The notes below the pieces were generated by a model. That model was not told the origin of the DNA, did no database searches, and saw only the letters and a program-made list of their open reading frames with translations. DNA of 64,000 nucleotides. It comes from Bacteroidaceae bacterium. Its GTDB lineage: Bacteria > Bacteroidota > Bacteroidia > Bacteroidales > Bacteroidaceae. Positions within the stretch are counted from its first letter, which is position 1. The number at the start of each line of letters is the position of its first letter. Shown here in pieces: positions 1 through 9,283 of the stretch. The translations under genes were made by a program, and so were the position numbers. Where the stretch lies: the NCBI GenBank assembly GCA_017529865.1, contig JAFXNA010000016.1, forward strand, positions 30,327 to 94,326, written 5' to 3'.

Positions 1-1031
1 ATGGAACCATCCATAACGTCAATGAGTCCGACCTTCTCGTTAAAGAACGTTTTATTACTATTCGGCAATGTATCAAATTTACCCAAATCGCCACCAAGCA
101 ACGAACAGACAATCATATCAGGTACATTCACCCCCGATTTGAAAATGCCATATCCGTATGCGGCATATCGGAAATTCACCTCCACGAAATAATATTTCCC
201 CCGACTCACTATAAAATCTAAATTACAGATGCCGACATAACAAGTTTTCGTCAAAAACAATTTGATTGCTTGTATGAGTTCTCGATTGTTTGCTGGACAG
301 ATTTGTCCCCTCATAGAAATACCGCCTTTAGGATTTCTCCCCATTTCAAGGAATTCCACGATGGCAGGTATTGCGCATTCGGTCTGCGAGGAAAAGGTGA
401 TAACGCCAACTTCTTTGTCAATATCCAGATATTCCTCCGCACATAAGTCAAAAACACCAGCCCGTTTGCATAGAGTTAGCAAATCGTTCAATTCCTGGGT
501 ACAACTACATTTCTTTTGATATTGTTTTTTGCTCTTGTAACTTAAGGCTCCTTTTACAAAGCATGGGTATTCTATGTCCTCTGGGATGACAAAGTCTCCA
601 TCGACGAAAGATATTTCCCATGTTTTTGGTACATTCAATCCTGCTTCAGCAGCAACCTTTTTCTGAAGGACTTTGTTCATCAGCCTTGTGATACCTCCTT
701 CTCGCCCGTTGATACTGGGGATAATAAAATATTTGCTTAACTTCGACAACGATTGATCAATTAGGTAAACCATATTGTCTGTTAATGGCATGAGTATGGG
801 CTTTTGCACATCATCTCTACATTTGTCAATCAACAAACCAATTAAGTTTGCTGCTTTGGTAAAGTAATAGGTACTAACATATTTACTATAGTAATCAAGA
901 GGCTTCATCTTGAATATGTTCTTTCCTGATACATGAATAGAGATAATTTTATAACCCGACTCACCGAAAGAGCGAATCAACCCCAACTTAATAATGTCAG
1001 CACTTCCTATGACTATAATTGTTGGTTTCAT
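1..1031 (-). CDS. ATP-grasp ligase, 3' end cut by window edge
   Basis: An open frame runs on the minus strand from an ATG at 1031 to the window edge, about 343 codons without a stop. It begins MKPTIIVIGSAD and is clearly related along its length to the next gene (1062-2270): shared pre-ATP-grasp start, the YPCFVKG lysine segment, and GICNLDFIV followed by YYFVEVNFR, where the metal-binding Asp/Glu/Asn of an ATP-grasp fold lie. ATP-grasp enzymes join a carboxylate to an amine or similar nucleophile through an acyl phosphate. The substrate cannot be read from sequence. The gene lies 30 bp downstream of its paralogue in the polysaccharide operon, so I infer modification of a sugar or lipid-linked precursor. 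The C terminus is not in the window. Confidence 0.8.
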   Translation of the reverse strand, partial: MKPTIIVIGSADIIKLGLIRSFGESGYKIISIHVSGKNIFKMKPLDYYSKYVSTYYFTKAANLIGLLIDKCRDDVQKPILMPLTDNMVYLIDQSLSKLSKYFIIPSINGREGGITRLMNKVLQKKVAAEAGLNVPKTWEISFVDGDFVIPEDIEYPCFVKGALSYKSKKQYQKKCSCTQELNDLLTLCKRAGVFDLCAEEYLDIDKEVGVITFSSQTECAIPAIVEFLEMGRNPKGGISMRGQICPANNRELIQAIKLFLTKTCYVGICNLDFIVSRGKYYFVEVNFRYAAYGYGIFKSGVNVPDMIVCSLLGGDLGKFDTLPNSNKTFFNEKVGLIDVMDGS

Positions 1032-1061
1032 GTTTTTGTTTCAAGCCTCAGGTTTCAAGTA

Positions 1062-2270
1062 TCAGGAATATCGAATACCAAGAACATGAAGTACTCGCTT
1101 TGCTATTCTTTTATAACTAAACAATAGGTCTCTTACTTGCTTTTCAAATATCTTATAGGGGGCAACGTCCGTCTCATTCTTGATAAAGAGGATGTCAGCT
1201 TCGGTAAGCTGTTTCCTATATTTACGGAACGACATACATCCTTCAGCAAAATCATCCAAGACCATCTTCTCATTTACAAATGAGGCTGCATGGGTGACCG
1301 CTTGCGCCATATCGTCCGTACTCTCTCTGCAAATCGCTTTTACGAACATGGCTGGCAAATTGACGCCAGCATTCAATATGGCAACACCAGAACCGCCAAT
1401 ACGAAGATTCATCTCATCAAAATAGAATATGCCGTTACTCTCAAGGAAGTCTATATCGAAAATGCCGACGAATCCCATTTGACGAATGAAGTCTGAGAAC
1501 TTGCCTATTAGGTCTTCAAATCCATCTATCGGCATTACTTTACCTGTCATAGCTATCCCTTTATGGCTTTGGCATTCCCGCTGAAACTCAATAATTCCCG
1601 GTATCACTACATCTTTTCCATCGGAAAACCCAAGTATGGCATATTCTTGTTCGATGTCAATATAGTCCTCCACAAGTATTTTTTGAATGCCATTCTTTTC
1701 AGCAATTCCCAACACTTTTTGCAAAGCTATAGCGTTATCACATCGTTGAAGACATTTTTTACCAGCCCCAATAGATGAAATGGGCTTGGTAAAACATGGA
1801 TATCGTATACTATCAGGCATTACGTAGCCTTTTCCTTTTTTCTCAATAACAACAGAGTCCGCAGCATTCAATCCAACACGAAGAGCTAGTTCTTTCTGAT
1901 TGGCTTTATCCATCCAATAGCCAATTGAATTAATCTCGTTATGAATATATGGAACAGAGAAATGCTTCTTTATCTCCTCATCATCAATGGCAAGGGCAGC
2001 GAAGTCACTCGTTGGGATAATAATGGGGTTCTGACCTTTCACCGCACATTTCTCCAAAAGCAGCTTGACCAAACCTTTTTCTCCCTCCTGTCTGTTGAAG
2101 TACAAGATATCGTTTACATATTTGCTATAGCCATCAAGAGGTTTTGAAGGGCAATCATTTCCATAGAACCCAACATGTATGATTGTTACCTCGCATTCAA
2201 GAGAGGCGACTGCTCTTATGACGCCTAATCGGGTGCTATAACTGTTTCCTATGACAATAACACTAGGCAT
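1062..2270 (-). CDS. ATP-grasp ligase
   Basis: This 402-aa protein has a Rossmann-like pre-ATP-grasp region (about residues 1-110, starting MPSVIVIGNSYSTRLG), then an ATP-grasp core with RYPCFTKPISSIGAGKK (nucleotide-contacting Lys and Gly-rich loop), ILVEDYIDIEQEY, and FDIDFL plus FDEMNLRIGG carrying the Asp/Glu/Asn metal ligands. It is a tandem paralogue of the partial gene downstream. Its start overlaps the end of the acetyltransferase gene by 8 bp, implying translational coupling. The family forms amide or peptide-like bonds using ATP; the acceptor here is unknown. Position within a capsule or exopolysaccharide operon suggests attachment of an amino acid or similar group to a glycan building block (inference). 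Confidence 0.8.
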   Translation of the reverse strand: MPSVIVIGNSYSTRLGVIRAVASLECEVTIIHVGFYGNDCPSKPLDGYSKYVNDILYFNRQEGEKGLVKLLLEKCAVKGQNPIIIPTSDFAALAIDDEEIKKHFSVPYIHNEINSIGYWMDKANQKELALRVGLNAADSVVIEKKGKGYVMPDSIRYPCFTKPISSIGAGKKCLQRCDNAIALQKVLGIAEKNGIQKILVEDYIDIEQEYAILGFSDGKDVVIPGIIEFQRECQSHKGIAMTGKVMPIDGFEDLIGKFSDFIRQMGFVGIFDIDFLESNGIFYFDEMNLRIGGSGVAILNAGVNLPAMFVKAICRESTDDMAQAVTHAASFVNEKMVLDDFAEGCMSFRKYRKQLTEADILFIKNETDVAPYKIFEKQVRDLLFSYKRIAKRVLHVLGIRYS

Positions 2271-2832
2271 ATATTCTGTAACGAACCTTTTGTTTGAATT
2301 TGGACAAATGGAACCTCAAATTGACATACCAGGAGAGATATGGACAGCCATTCAGCCATTTGGCCATTACCACATTAAAATGGTCCTTACATGCCATATA
2401 GCTAATCAGACGATAGCCCTCCTTCTTTTTTATTTCTATCATCTTCATGTTCCGTTCATTCGTGTCAGCAACCAGAACGGAATAGTTATTCTCCTTCGCA
2501 TACAGCTCTCGTTTTTCATTCAAAGAACGATAGATGCCTTTCCCCTCATAGTCGGGTAGAATGGCAGCAAAACACACATGTCCACATTTACCATCAGCAT
2601 ACCAATGGTTGGCATTGCTTTTTATGAGGCCTACTGTTCCGACGACATTATCTTCATCCATTGCCACAAACATCTTACCTTCTTTCCCTATCTTTTTCCG
2701 AATCCCGTCTCCTGACAATGCGGGGAATGCCATTATGATGCCATTCTCCCTGTTCTTTTCATGGGCAGCCCATAAGACATCATGTATCTCATCCCATGAC
2801 ACCCAATCGGGTTTTTCTATGATACTAATCAT
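2263..2832 (-). CDS. GNAT-family N-acetyltransferase
   Basis: This 189-aa protein has the GNAT pattern: a beta-strand pair around KMFVAMDEDNVVGTVGLI, then CGHVCFAAILPDYEGKGIYRSL, where the EGKGIYRSL part fits the acetyl-CoA pyrophosphate-binding motif A (Q/RxxGxG/A, with E in place of the usual Q/R). NERNMKMIEIKKKEGYRLISY is the usual last helix and strand. GNAT enzymes move an acyl group from CoA to an amine. It overlaps the following ATP-grasp gene by 8 bp and follows a sugar-transfer-associated ATP-grasp gene by 19 bp, so it probably acts on the same glycan modification (inference). The last 40 residues are basic and hydrophobic and could touch the membrane. Confidence 0.7.
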   Translation of the reverse strand: MISIIEKPDWVSWDEIHDVLWAAHEKNRENGIIMAFPALSGDGIRKKIGKEGKMFVAMDEDNVVGTVGLIKSNANHWYADGKCGHVCFAAILPDYEGKGIYRSLNEKRELYAKENNYSVLVADTNERNMKMIEIKKKEGYRLISYMACKDHFNVVMAKWLNGCPYLSWYVNLRFHLSKFKQKVRYRIYA

Positions 2833-2851
2833 TACTTACAATGTACAAAAA

Positions 2852-3988
2852 CTATATATAATAGTTTCTCATATTCATGCACTTCATAGTAACAGGAGTC
2901 CAAGTATTCTTTCTGCTCATTGCATCCTTTAATATCATTTCCGTGTACTCCCCGAATGCAGGGCCATTGGCTGACTGGCTTAAATCAGGATTCAAATTGA
3001 GTTCTATCATAACAGGAGAGCCATCTTCTTCGATAGCGATGTCCCAACCAATCATATTGAAATAGGGTAACTGCATATGACTTTGTTTGACCATCTCAAT
3101 TGCCTTATTATATGAAGGGACCTTATAGCCATCCAGTTTAATTCCTGTATCTGTGAATTCCACATTATCCACACCAGGTGCACCGTATGCATATTTCCCG
3201 ATAGAGCCATCGGGATGAATGATTGCACTGATGCCACCCGCACTTTCATTATCTATATTCATGCCCTTACGTCCTATCCGAATCACAGTATAAACCGTTT
3301 TCACCTCCATGCCCGTACGGTAAGTAACAATCCTTATGGTATTGACAGAACTGCTGTTTAAAGCTTTCATATCTGGATGCTGCACAATCACTTGCTGAAC
3401 AAGATAGTCTGCAAAATACTCATGAAACAGCTCTTCAAGAGCTTGTTTGTTATCCACGATTCCATCCTCGATATGAACTTTTCTCACACCATTTCCTCTG
3501 CCTGTTAACGATGGTTTTATGATTACATCTCCCAAATCTCTACATAGATGAATAGCCTCCTCTTTTGTGATAGGTTGACCTTCTGCATAGAAATACCCGC
3601 CCATGTTTTTTACATAAATCTTTGGTTGATGAGTATGAGGCAAAGTAACGTCTGTCATGTTCTTGTCGTTATAGGCAAGATGTAGAGGATAGACATTCAA
3701 TCGGCCAATAATCTGATGTTTGTATTCACTAGTTGGAATGTATAATTTAGAATAATTACCTGTTCTGGAATAAAAATATTGATGCCATTCTATGGGAACC
3801 TCATGTCCTAATAATGCTTTGTAATAGTCTTGAATCTCCTTTATTTGCTCATTTGAAAGCTTCTTTTGGGTTTTTAGTTTCGAATAGCTATTTCTAATCT
3901 TATGAATCGGTCTTTGATCAGCAGCATATTCCTGATAACGATAAACCCATGACAACACTTTACGGAAAATTCTGTTTGGTATCTTCAT
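2852..3988 (-). CDS. Sugar-transfer-associated ATP-grasp protein
   Basis: This 378-aa protein matches the ATP-grasp subtype found in polysaccharide clusters (ATPgrasp_ST). Visible motifs are VIIKPSLTGRGNGVRKV (nucleotide-binding Lys and Gly-rich loop, mid-protein), the diagnostic NSSSVNTIRIVTYR, SAGGISAIIHPDG, and near the C terminus IGWDIAIEEDGSPVMIELN with the Asp, Glu and Asn expected to bind magnesium. The basic N terminus (about 60 residues) is outside the core. The reaction is unproven for this subtype; the fold predicts ATP-dependent ligation of a carboxylate. It sits 16 bp from a second member of the same subtype, which is divergent enough to suggest a different substrate. Confidence 0.78.
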   Translation of the reverse strand: MKIPNRIFRKVLSWVYRYQEYAADQRPIHKIRNSYSKLKTQKKLSNEQIKEIQDYYKALLGHEVPIEWHQYFYSRTGNYSKLYIPTSEYKHQIIGRLNVYPLHLAYNDKNMTDVTLPHTHQPKIYVKNMGGYFYAEGQPITKEEAIHLCRDLGDVIIKPSLTGRGNGVRKVHIEDGIVDNKQALEELFHEYFADYLVQQVIVQHPDMKALNSSSVNTIRIVTYRTGMEVKTVYTVIRIGRKGMNIDNESAGGISAIIHPDGSIGKYAYGAPGVDNVEFTDTGIKLDGYKVPSYNKAIEMVKQSHMQLPYFNMIGWDIAIEEDGSPVMIELNLNPDLSQSANGPAFGEYTEMILKDAMSRKNTWTPVTMKCMNMRNYYI

Positions 3989-4004
3989 TTCACATCACTT
4001 ATAC

Positions 4005-5156
4005 TCATTGATTATACTTTGCCATTAATCTCTTATTTTTAAAAGGAAGCCGCCATGAGCCTGTTGCATAGTTCTTGCCTGTTGCCTTCCATGCAAAATA
4101 GCAGTCCCGAATCTCATTGCGCCAACCACGACGGATAAAAAACTGACCAGTACGGTCCCAAAAATCATTCACTTCAATAACGATAGGACCTTCATCAGTA
4201 ATCGCAATATCCCAGCCAGCCGCCTTACAATATGGAAAGCACTCTTGGAAATGAAGCACTTGCTCAACAATATCATTCCATTTTTCAATCTTCACACCTT
4301 CAAGTAAAGTCCCTGTATCAGGATGATGGGAAATAGCTTTCACATTTCGCCATCCGTTAAATTCAGTTACATACTTTATCTCTCCTGTAGCAATATCCAC
4401 ACAGGCATCGATATTACCACCACTGCCAGCATTGTCAACACATCTTCCACGTCGTCCAAACTTCATCCATATACCAGCCATACGCGCTTTCCCGTCTGGA
4501 TACAAGACTGTCATAAACCTTATAGTGTTTACAGACGAAGAATTAAAAGCAGAAAACTGAGTTATCTGCTTGATGACGCTCTCAAAGATAATTGGATTCT
4601 GGCCTAAAATATCTGATAATTTAATCACCTCATTATTAAAAAGTATCAGTTTACAATCATCCGTTTCATATTCAAGGTGAGTCACTAAATAGACATTATT
4701 ACCATGCGAACTCTCTGTTGGCTTAACAACGCACTCCGTCACATTCTTTGCTTTCAAAATACGACACACATCAAATAAGCGATTGGCAATCTCGTTGCTC
4801 TCTATAACTTTTCCCTCTGGCTGATAATAGCAATATAGTTCAGCTTTCCTCACACCTGTATTCTCCAGTATTTTATGTGTCAAATATTTGTTGCGTGCAA
4901 GACTATAATATTTGATAGGATTCAAATAATCCAGATAATAGCGCTGTTCGTTCAATCCAAGGAAGGTCTGTCGGAACTCATCTGACTGCTTCTCAAATTC
5001 AAAATCTTTATACTCGTCATGGGTAAGTCCCTTTTTTCGATAAAGGCTCAAATAGTCAAAGAATACATGTACTCTCATCCCCGTGCTAATATTCGGATAT
5101 TTAGTAACCCACTTAAAGGTCTTCCACCATCTCTTAATCATAGATCTGATAGTCAT
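4005..5156 (-). CDS. Sugar-transfer-associated ATP-grasp protein (second copy)
   Basis: This 383-aa protein shares the subtype signature with its downstream neighbour: FNSSSVNTIRFMTV, CVVKPTESSHGNNVYLV for nucleotide contact, DNAGSGGNIDACVD, and AAGWDIAITDEGPIVIEVND carrying the metal-binding acidic residues. Overall similarity outside these motifs is low, so the two are old paralogues rather than a recent duplication. It ends 16 bp before the next ATP-grasp gene starts and begins 55 bp after an octopine-dehydrogenase-like gene. Together they look like a small module that builds and attaches a carboxylate-bearing substituent (inference). Confidence 0.78.
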   Translation of the reverse strand: MTIRSMIKRWWKTFKWVTKYPNISTGMRVHVFFDYLSLYRKKGLTHDEYKDFEFEKQSDEFRQTFLGLNEQRYYLDYLNPIKYYSLARNKYLTHKILENTGVRKAELYCYYQPEGKVIESNEIANRLFDVCRILKAKNVTECVVKPTESSHGNNVYLVTHLEYETDDCKLILFNNEVIKLSDILGQNPIIFESVIKQITQFSAFNSSSVNTIRFMTVLYPDGKARMAGIWMKFGRRGRCVDNAGSGGNIDACVDIATGEIKYVTEFNGWRNVKAISHHPDTGTLLEGVKIEKWNDIVEQVLHFQECFPYCKAAGWDIAITDEGPIVIEVNDFWDRTGQFFIRRGWRNEIRDCYFAWKATGKNYATGSWRLPFKNKRLMAKYNQ

Positions 5157-5211
5157 TATTCCTCTATTAATTCATTTTCCTGCACTTTCTTATTCTTCTT
5201 GTCACAGGTCT

Positions 5212-6294
5212 TTAATGTATGGCCTGTTTGATGTCATCTACTGTTACCTCATCCCTACCCAATAAATATTGAATCGTGCGCGACTGAGTCTTCAAATTCT
5301 TTCCTAACAAAGCAGAGGCTAATGTCAATATACTCTCTTGGATGCTAGTGTCGTATCCCAGCACTTTTCCAATAGAGATATATAGACCAAGCCCCATGGG
5401 GACATCTTCATTCAGATAACGGTGATTAATAACTGACGGTCCTTTGTTGCTCGAATCAGCAAAGGAACGGAACACATCCATCGCAGGAATACTCAAATCT
5501 TCGGCATTACGCCATTTTGCAGCCTCAAAATAGTCAAGCGGTTCACAACCGAAAGCCTCAAGTATCTTGTTCTTATGCTTGTCAAATTCCTGTATGACAC
5601 GCACTACTGAAGGTGTGAATGCCTCACGATACATCCAAAACTCACCACCACTATGCTCAATACGGGATGCAGAGAAAATAATTCCTATCGGATGGACTAT
5701 CATATTGGGATTGTGAAGCGCTGACTCAAGGATGTGCTTCCTTAAATATTTCGTGTTGCCGAACAGTTGGGATAACTTTTTTAATACCTCTTCGGCTTTG
5801 CAGACCGGTAGCACAGAAATAGCATTACGAGGATTGTAAAATGTGATACGGACGAAGCTACCATCAACAATCCGCCCGTTATACGCTGTTGTTTCCCATT
5901 CACTGTAAACGACATCAGCCTTGATATGTTTCTTGAAGATAAGACTCCCCATATAACCCGGACACAATACAATCAACTGGCCGTCACGCACATACGGGGC
6001 AATCAACCTGGCAACATGCTCATGCTGACTTGTAGTTGTCATCACCATTATGACGTCAGCAAAGTCAATAGCCTTTTTAACATCACGCGTGATAAATTGC
6101 ATCTTGGCTTTGAACGTATTCCCATAATTGGTCAAATCCACAACATCATATTCACTTTTCTCTGATATGCTACTGAAGAAATCCATGTTCCCATAGTCTG
6201 ATGTCTTCAATACCCCTACAGGAAAGCCTTTTTCATAAATCTTTGCGGCATGTATCAGTCCTGAATTACCGCTTCCAATAACCAAAACTTTCAT
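5212..6294 (-). CDS. Octopine/opine dehydrogenase family NAD(P) enzyme
   Basis: This 360-aa protein starts MKVLVIGSGNSGLIHAA, a GxGNxG Rossmann fingerprint, and continues with ADVIMVMTTTSQHEHVARLIAPYV and LIVLCPGYMGSL as in the NAD-binding half of octopine dehydrogenases. The C-terminal half has HNPNMIVHP and YREAFTPSVVRVIQEFDKHKNKILEAFG, which match the family's second domain (conserved His and Asp). Members reductively condense an amino acid with a keto acid, or oxidise related compounds. Within a polysaccharide operon this could supply an N-(1-carboxyalkyl) amino acid, a substituent known from some bacterial O-antigens. Family call is firm; the glycan link is inference. Confidence 0.8.
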   Translation of the reverse strand: MKVLVIGSGNSGLIHAAKIYEKGFPVGVLKTSDYGNMDFFSSISEKSEYDVVDLTNYGNTFKAKMQFITRDVKKAIDFADVIMVMTTTSQHEHVARLIAPYVRDGQLIVLCPGYMGSLIFKKHIKADVVYSEWETTAYNGRIVDGSFVRITFYNPRNAISVLPVCKAEEVLKKLSQLFGNTKYLRKHILESALHNPNMIVHPIGIIFSASRIEHSGGEFWMYREAFTPSVVRVIQEFDKHKNKILEAFGCEPLDYFEAAKWRNAEDLSIPAMDVFRSFADSSNKGPSVINHRYLNEDVPMGLGLYISIGKVLGYDTSIQESILTLASALLGKNLKTQSRTIQYLLGRDEVTVDDIKQAIH

Positions 6295-6310
6295 TATTTT
6301 GAGATCTGGT

Positions 6311-7312
6311 TTAATGACAATTTATTTTTCTTCTCAATCTACGAATAGGATAAGTCACACACATTATGTAATAATTGTGTTCCATGCATCTAATAATTTC
6401 ATTATCCCACTTTATCTTTTTCCAATATTCCCTTTCCATTTGGTCTATATAATCGACCATTATCTGATAGCTTTTCCGATTGTGATGCTGATAATGCTGC
6501 ATCATGAACTTATGTGCCCAACGAACAATCTCCTCGCTAATTATATGTACATAATGGTCATCCTTTCCTGCAAAAAAATCCCTCATAGCCAAACGTGAAA
6601 TCATAGCATGAATCTGATATGTTACATTATTCATATAATCATAGGTGATAGAATGGGAAATATCCCTACGGTAATGATACAAAAACGCATTTATCCCGTC
6701 AACCTTTCTTGAGAAATAGATTAAAGGGACAATTAGCTGAAAGTCATCACGGCCATTAATTCCCTCAATACACTTGATATGATTGACTGTGAACAATTCT
6801 CTTCTGATTAACCGACGCCAAACAGAAGCTCCACGTTTGCCTCTTAGAATCATCTCTAACAAAGTCTCCCTATCCAAGTCCCAGCCACCGTCAAAGTATT
6901 CTCTCACTTCGCCCCTTGCAAAATGTGCATAAGCACGACAGGTAACAATATCTGCATCAGTTTCCTGTTGTTTCTTTACCAATACTTCAACGGCATTTGT
7001 GTCCACCCAATCATCAGAATCCACCCAAAAAAGGAAGACTCCTTTGCAGTTATCAATCAATGTGTTTCGTGCAGCAGCAGAGCCTCGGTTTCGCTCATGG
7101 TGAATAATCCGAATTTGTTCTGACCGCTGAGGATAATCTTTCATCACCTCCTTCAGCTTCTGGATACTGGCATCAGGTGAACAATCGTCACAAAAGATGA
7201 ACTCCATATTATCGTAGGTCTGCTCAAATAGGCTCTGCGCACATCGTTCTATGTATTTCTCTGCTTGGTAAACAGGAACTAAAACACTCACTAAAGGATT
7301 AGCCATATTCAA
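6311..7312 (-). CDS. GT2 family glycosyltransferase
   Basis: This 333-aa protein has a GT-A fold start (PLVSVLVPVYQAEKYIERC), the EFIFCDDCSPD nucleotide site, NRGSAAARNTL, and the DxD-type WVDSDDW motif near residue 115. It should transfer a sugar from a nucleotide-sugar at the cytoplasmic face of the membrane. The donor and acceptor cannot be told. The C-terminal 150 residues are rich in aromatic and basic residues, as is common for membrane-associated GT2 enzymes, and no transmembrane segment is evident. It is 12 bp from the neighbouring GT2 gene. Confidence 0.88.
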   Translation of the reverse strand: MNMANPLVSVLVPVYQAEKYIERCAQSLFEQTYDNMEFIFCDDCSPDASIQKLKEVMKDYPQRSEQIRIIHHERNRGSAAARNTLIDNCKGVFLFWVDSDDWVDTNAVEVLVKKQQETDADIVTCRAYAHFARGEVREYFDGGWDLDRETLLEMILRGKRGASVWRRLIRRELFTVNHIKCIEGINGRDDFQLIVPLIYFSRKVDGINAFLYHYRRDISHSITYDYMNNVTYQIHAMISRLAMRDFFAGKDDHYVHIISEEIVRWAHKFMMQHYQHHNRKSYQIMVDYIDQMEREYWKKIKWDNEIIRCMEHNYYIMCVTYPIRRLRRKINCH

Positions 7313-7324
7313 AAAAGAATTGCT

Positions 7325-8308
7325 TTATCTTCTGTGATTGCGTCTATAAATAATCTTGGCAGCAATCTTTGAAGGTATCAAATAATAGAGATTTGCCAAT
7401 TGAGCCCGAGGATGCAAACCTACGGCCTTAACACGATAGAGTAGTGAGAATTGGGTTGCTTTGCGCAATAGACAATAATCCTGTATAAACTGACTACGAT
7501 TATTCTGTACTGGTTTTAATATACGCCAGAAGAAATACTGCACCAATCTGTATGCACTTGATAAGCAAATGTTTCTATCCATCAGAAAGTTACGCATCTC
7601 TGCAACGATAATCCTTAGTGCTTCCCGCTTTCTCTTTTTGGCATCAATCGAAGTAGTAATACTATTATCCCTTATATAATAAATGTATGTCATTTGATTA
7701 ACGACTCTTAATGATTGAGCCAAACATGCCACTTGAAAACTCCATAATTCATCCTCATGTAGCAAACCTGCTTTGAAATGCAACCCTTGTTCGAAGATAA
7801 ATGCTGCCCGGTAGAGTTTATTTGGAACAATCATATTCCAATCTCTACGATAGCCATCCATAATTTCTTCACCTATAAGTACTTCACCGTCATTCAGCTT
7901 CAAGTTTAGCTGTTTACCCAACCGGTCATCGCCAATAGTATGTGTATTCCCCACAATAAGATCATATCGTTCTTCGTTAATCGGAAACATCAGTTTCTCT
8001 ATACAATCTGTAGTGATTTCGTCGTCCGAATCCAAGAAAAAAAGATAATCACCTGTTGCAGCTTCCATACCTGTGTTACGTGCTGCAGAAAGTCCCCGAT
8101 TACACTCATGATGGAGTATGCAGAAATGGATTGGACCATGATAGCTGGCTACCATTCGTTCTACAATATCCATACTTCTATCCACTCCACAATCGTCCAC
8201 TATCAAGCACTGTATGCAACCTTGATAGGTCTGCTCCATCACGCTTTTCAAGCATCGCTCAATGTATGGTTCTACATTGTAACACGGGATAATAATAGAG
8301 ACTTTCAT
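7325..8308 (-). CDS. GT2 family glycosyltransferase
   Basis: This 327-aa protein begins MKVSIIIPCYNVEPYIERCL, has the LIVDDCGVD donor site, NRGLSAARNTGME, and FFLDSDDEI as DxD motif, all in the first 120 residues. It is a cytoplasmic-face sugar transferase of unknown specificity. Its start codon overlaps the stop of the gene upstream (8305-8308, ATGA), so the two are translated together. The basic C terminus (IIYRRNHRR) fits peripheral membrane attachment. Confidence 0.88.
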   Translation of the reverse strand: MKVSIIIPCYNVEPYIERCLKSVMEQTYQGCIQCLIVDDCGVDRSMDIVERMVASYHGPIHFCILHHECNRGLSAARNTGMEAATGDYLFFLDSDDEITTDCIEKLMFPINEERYDLIVGNTHTIGDDRLGKQLNLKLNDGEVLIGEEIMDGYRRDWNMIVPNKLYRAAFIFEQGLHFKAGLLHEDELWSFQVACLAQSLRVVNQMTYIYYIRDNSITTSIDAKKRKREALRIIVAEMRNFLMDRNICLSSAYRLVQYFFWRILKPVQNNRSQFIQDYCLLRKATQFSLLYRVKAVGLHPRAQLANLYYLIPSKIAAKIIYRRNHRR

Positions 8309-9261
8309 TTAAATGACCTTAACCCTAACCTACCCATCCATTTATTGACAAACCTCTGTCTTTTTGCTTTCCGTCGTCTCGTTTGCTCTTGAGCAATCAA
8401 TTTCTCAACTGTCGCATTTGTGATGCCATATTCAGAAAAAATATTCAGGCATTTATCATATAGAAGTTTTTTGCCCTGTTCCTTTAGTTTTATCAGACTC
8501 CTTGCTTCCCATTGAAGCCATTTTAATGCTACCGGCAAATTATGATCAAGGAAAAAACGTTCTCTTTCTGCCAACACTCTTGCTCGGTCCAGAATCTTTT
8601 CATCGGTCAAAGTGTAGGTTATGGAATCGGATCTATATGTCATGCAATAGATTGCCCTCGCATCTACAATGATTGTCTTTGCATAATGGCCTGTCAGATA
8701 AGAAAATTTCGAATCATTGAGTATCGTTGTCTCTTGAAAACGGATGCCCCTTTCGCTTACTATTTTACGCCTAATTAATTTACCCCATGGTACACCTGCA
8801 ACATATCTCAAGAGCATTTCCCCCATCGCAGCATCATCAGCATATTTTTGAAAATAACCGTTATAATCATTAGCTCTTTTTGTATTCGTATAATAATCGC
8901 TATCAAGGCTGGATGCTCTGAAAAAAGCTATATCTGCCTCACAATCTGCATACTCATTAAGTACATCATTGAGGCAATAAGAAAAGAAATCATCAGCATC
9001 GGCAAACAACAGCCATTTACCTTTCGCATGTTCCATACCGACATTTCGCGCACGCCCTGCTCCCCGTCCTGACTTGTCGAAGATAATGGTTGTATCAGAA
9101 CGCTCCAATCCTGGGAAACGGCTAAAGTCCACCTGTTCAGGATTACTATTGTCATCCACCACAATGACTTCGAGGTCAGGACGCTGCGGTATCGAGTCCA
9201 GGCAACGTTGCAACAGCTGTGGAATGTCACGATGCGGAATAATAATGCTATAGGTCATCAT
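8305..9261 (-). CDS. GT2 family glycosyltransferase (duplicated N-terminal half)
   Basis: The frame stays open to 9360, but I set the start at the ATG at 9261 because the paralogue next door begins at the equivalent residue (MMTYSIIIPH against MITYSIIIPH) and an upstream start would overlap that gene. The 318-aa product has SIIIPHRDIPQLLQRCL, VIVVDDNSN, GAGRARNVGME and FADADDFF as DxD site. The first 45 residues are nearly identical to the upstream gene, similarity then falls but runs to the LTDEKILDR segment, and the last 70 residues differ. This is a tandem duplication that has diverged mostly in its acceptor half. Confidence 0.85.
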   Translation of the reverse strand: MMTYSIIIPHRDIPQLLQRCLDSIPQRPDLEVIVVDDNSNPEQVDFSRFPGLERSDTTIIFDKSGRGAGRARNVGMEHAKGKWLLFADADDFFSYCLNDVLNEYADCEADIAFFRASSLDSDYYTNTKRANDYNGYFQKYADDAAMGEMLLRYVAGVPWGKLIRRKIVSERGIRFQETTILNDSKFSYLTGHYAKTIIVDARAIYCMTYRSDSITYTLTDEKILDRARVLAERERFFLDHNLPVALKWLQWEARSLIKLKEQGKKLLYDKCLNIFSEYGITNATVEKLIAQEQTRRRKAKRQRFVNKWMGRLGLRSFK

Positions 9262-9283
9262 TTGCAAAAGATTACGGACACTT

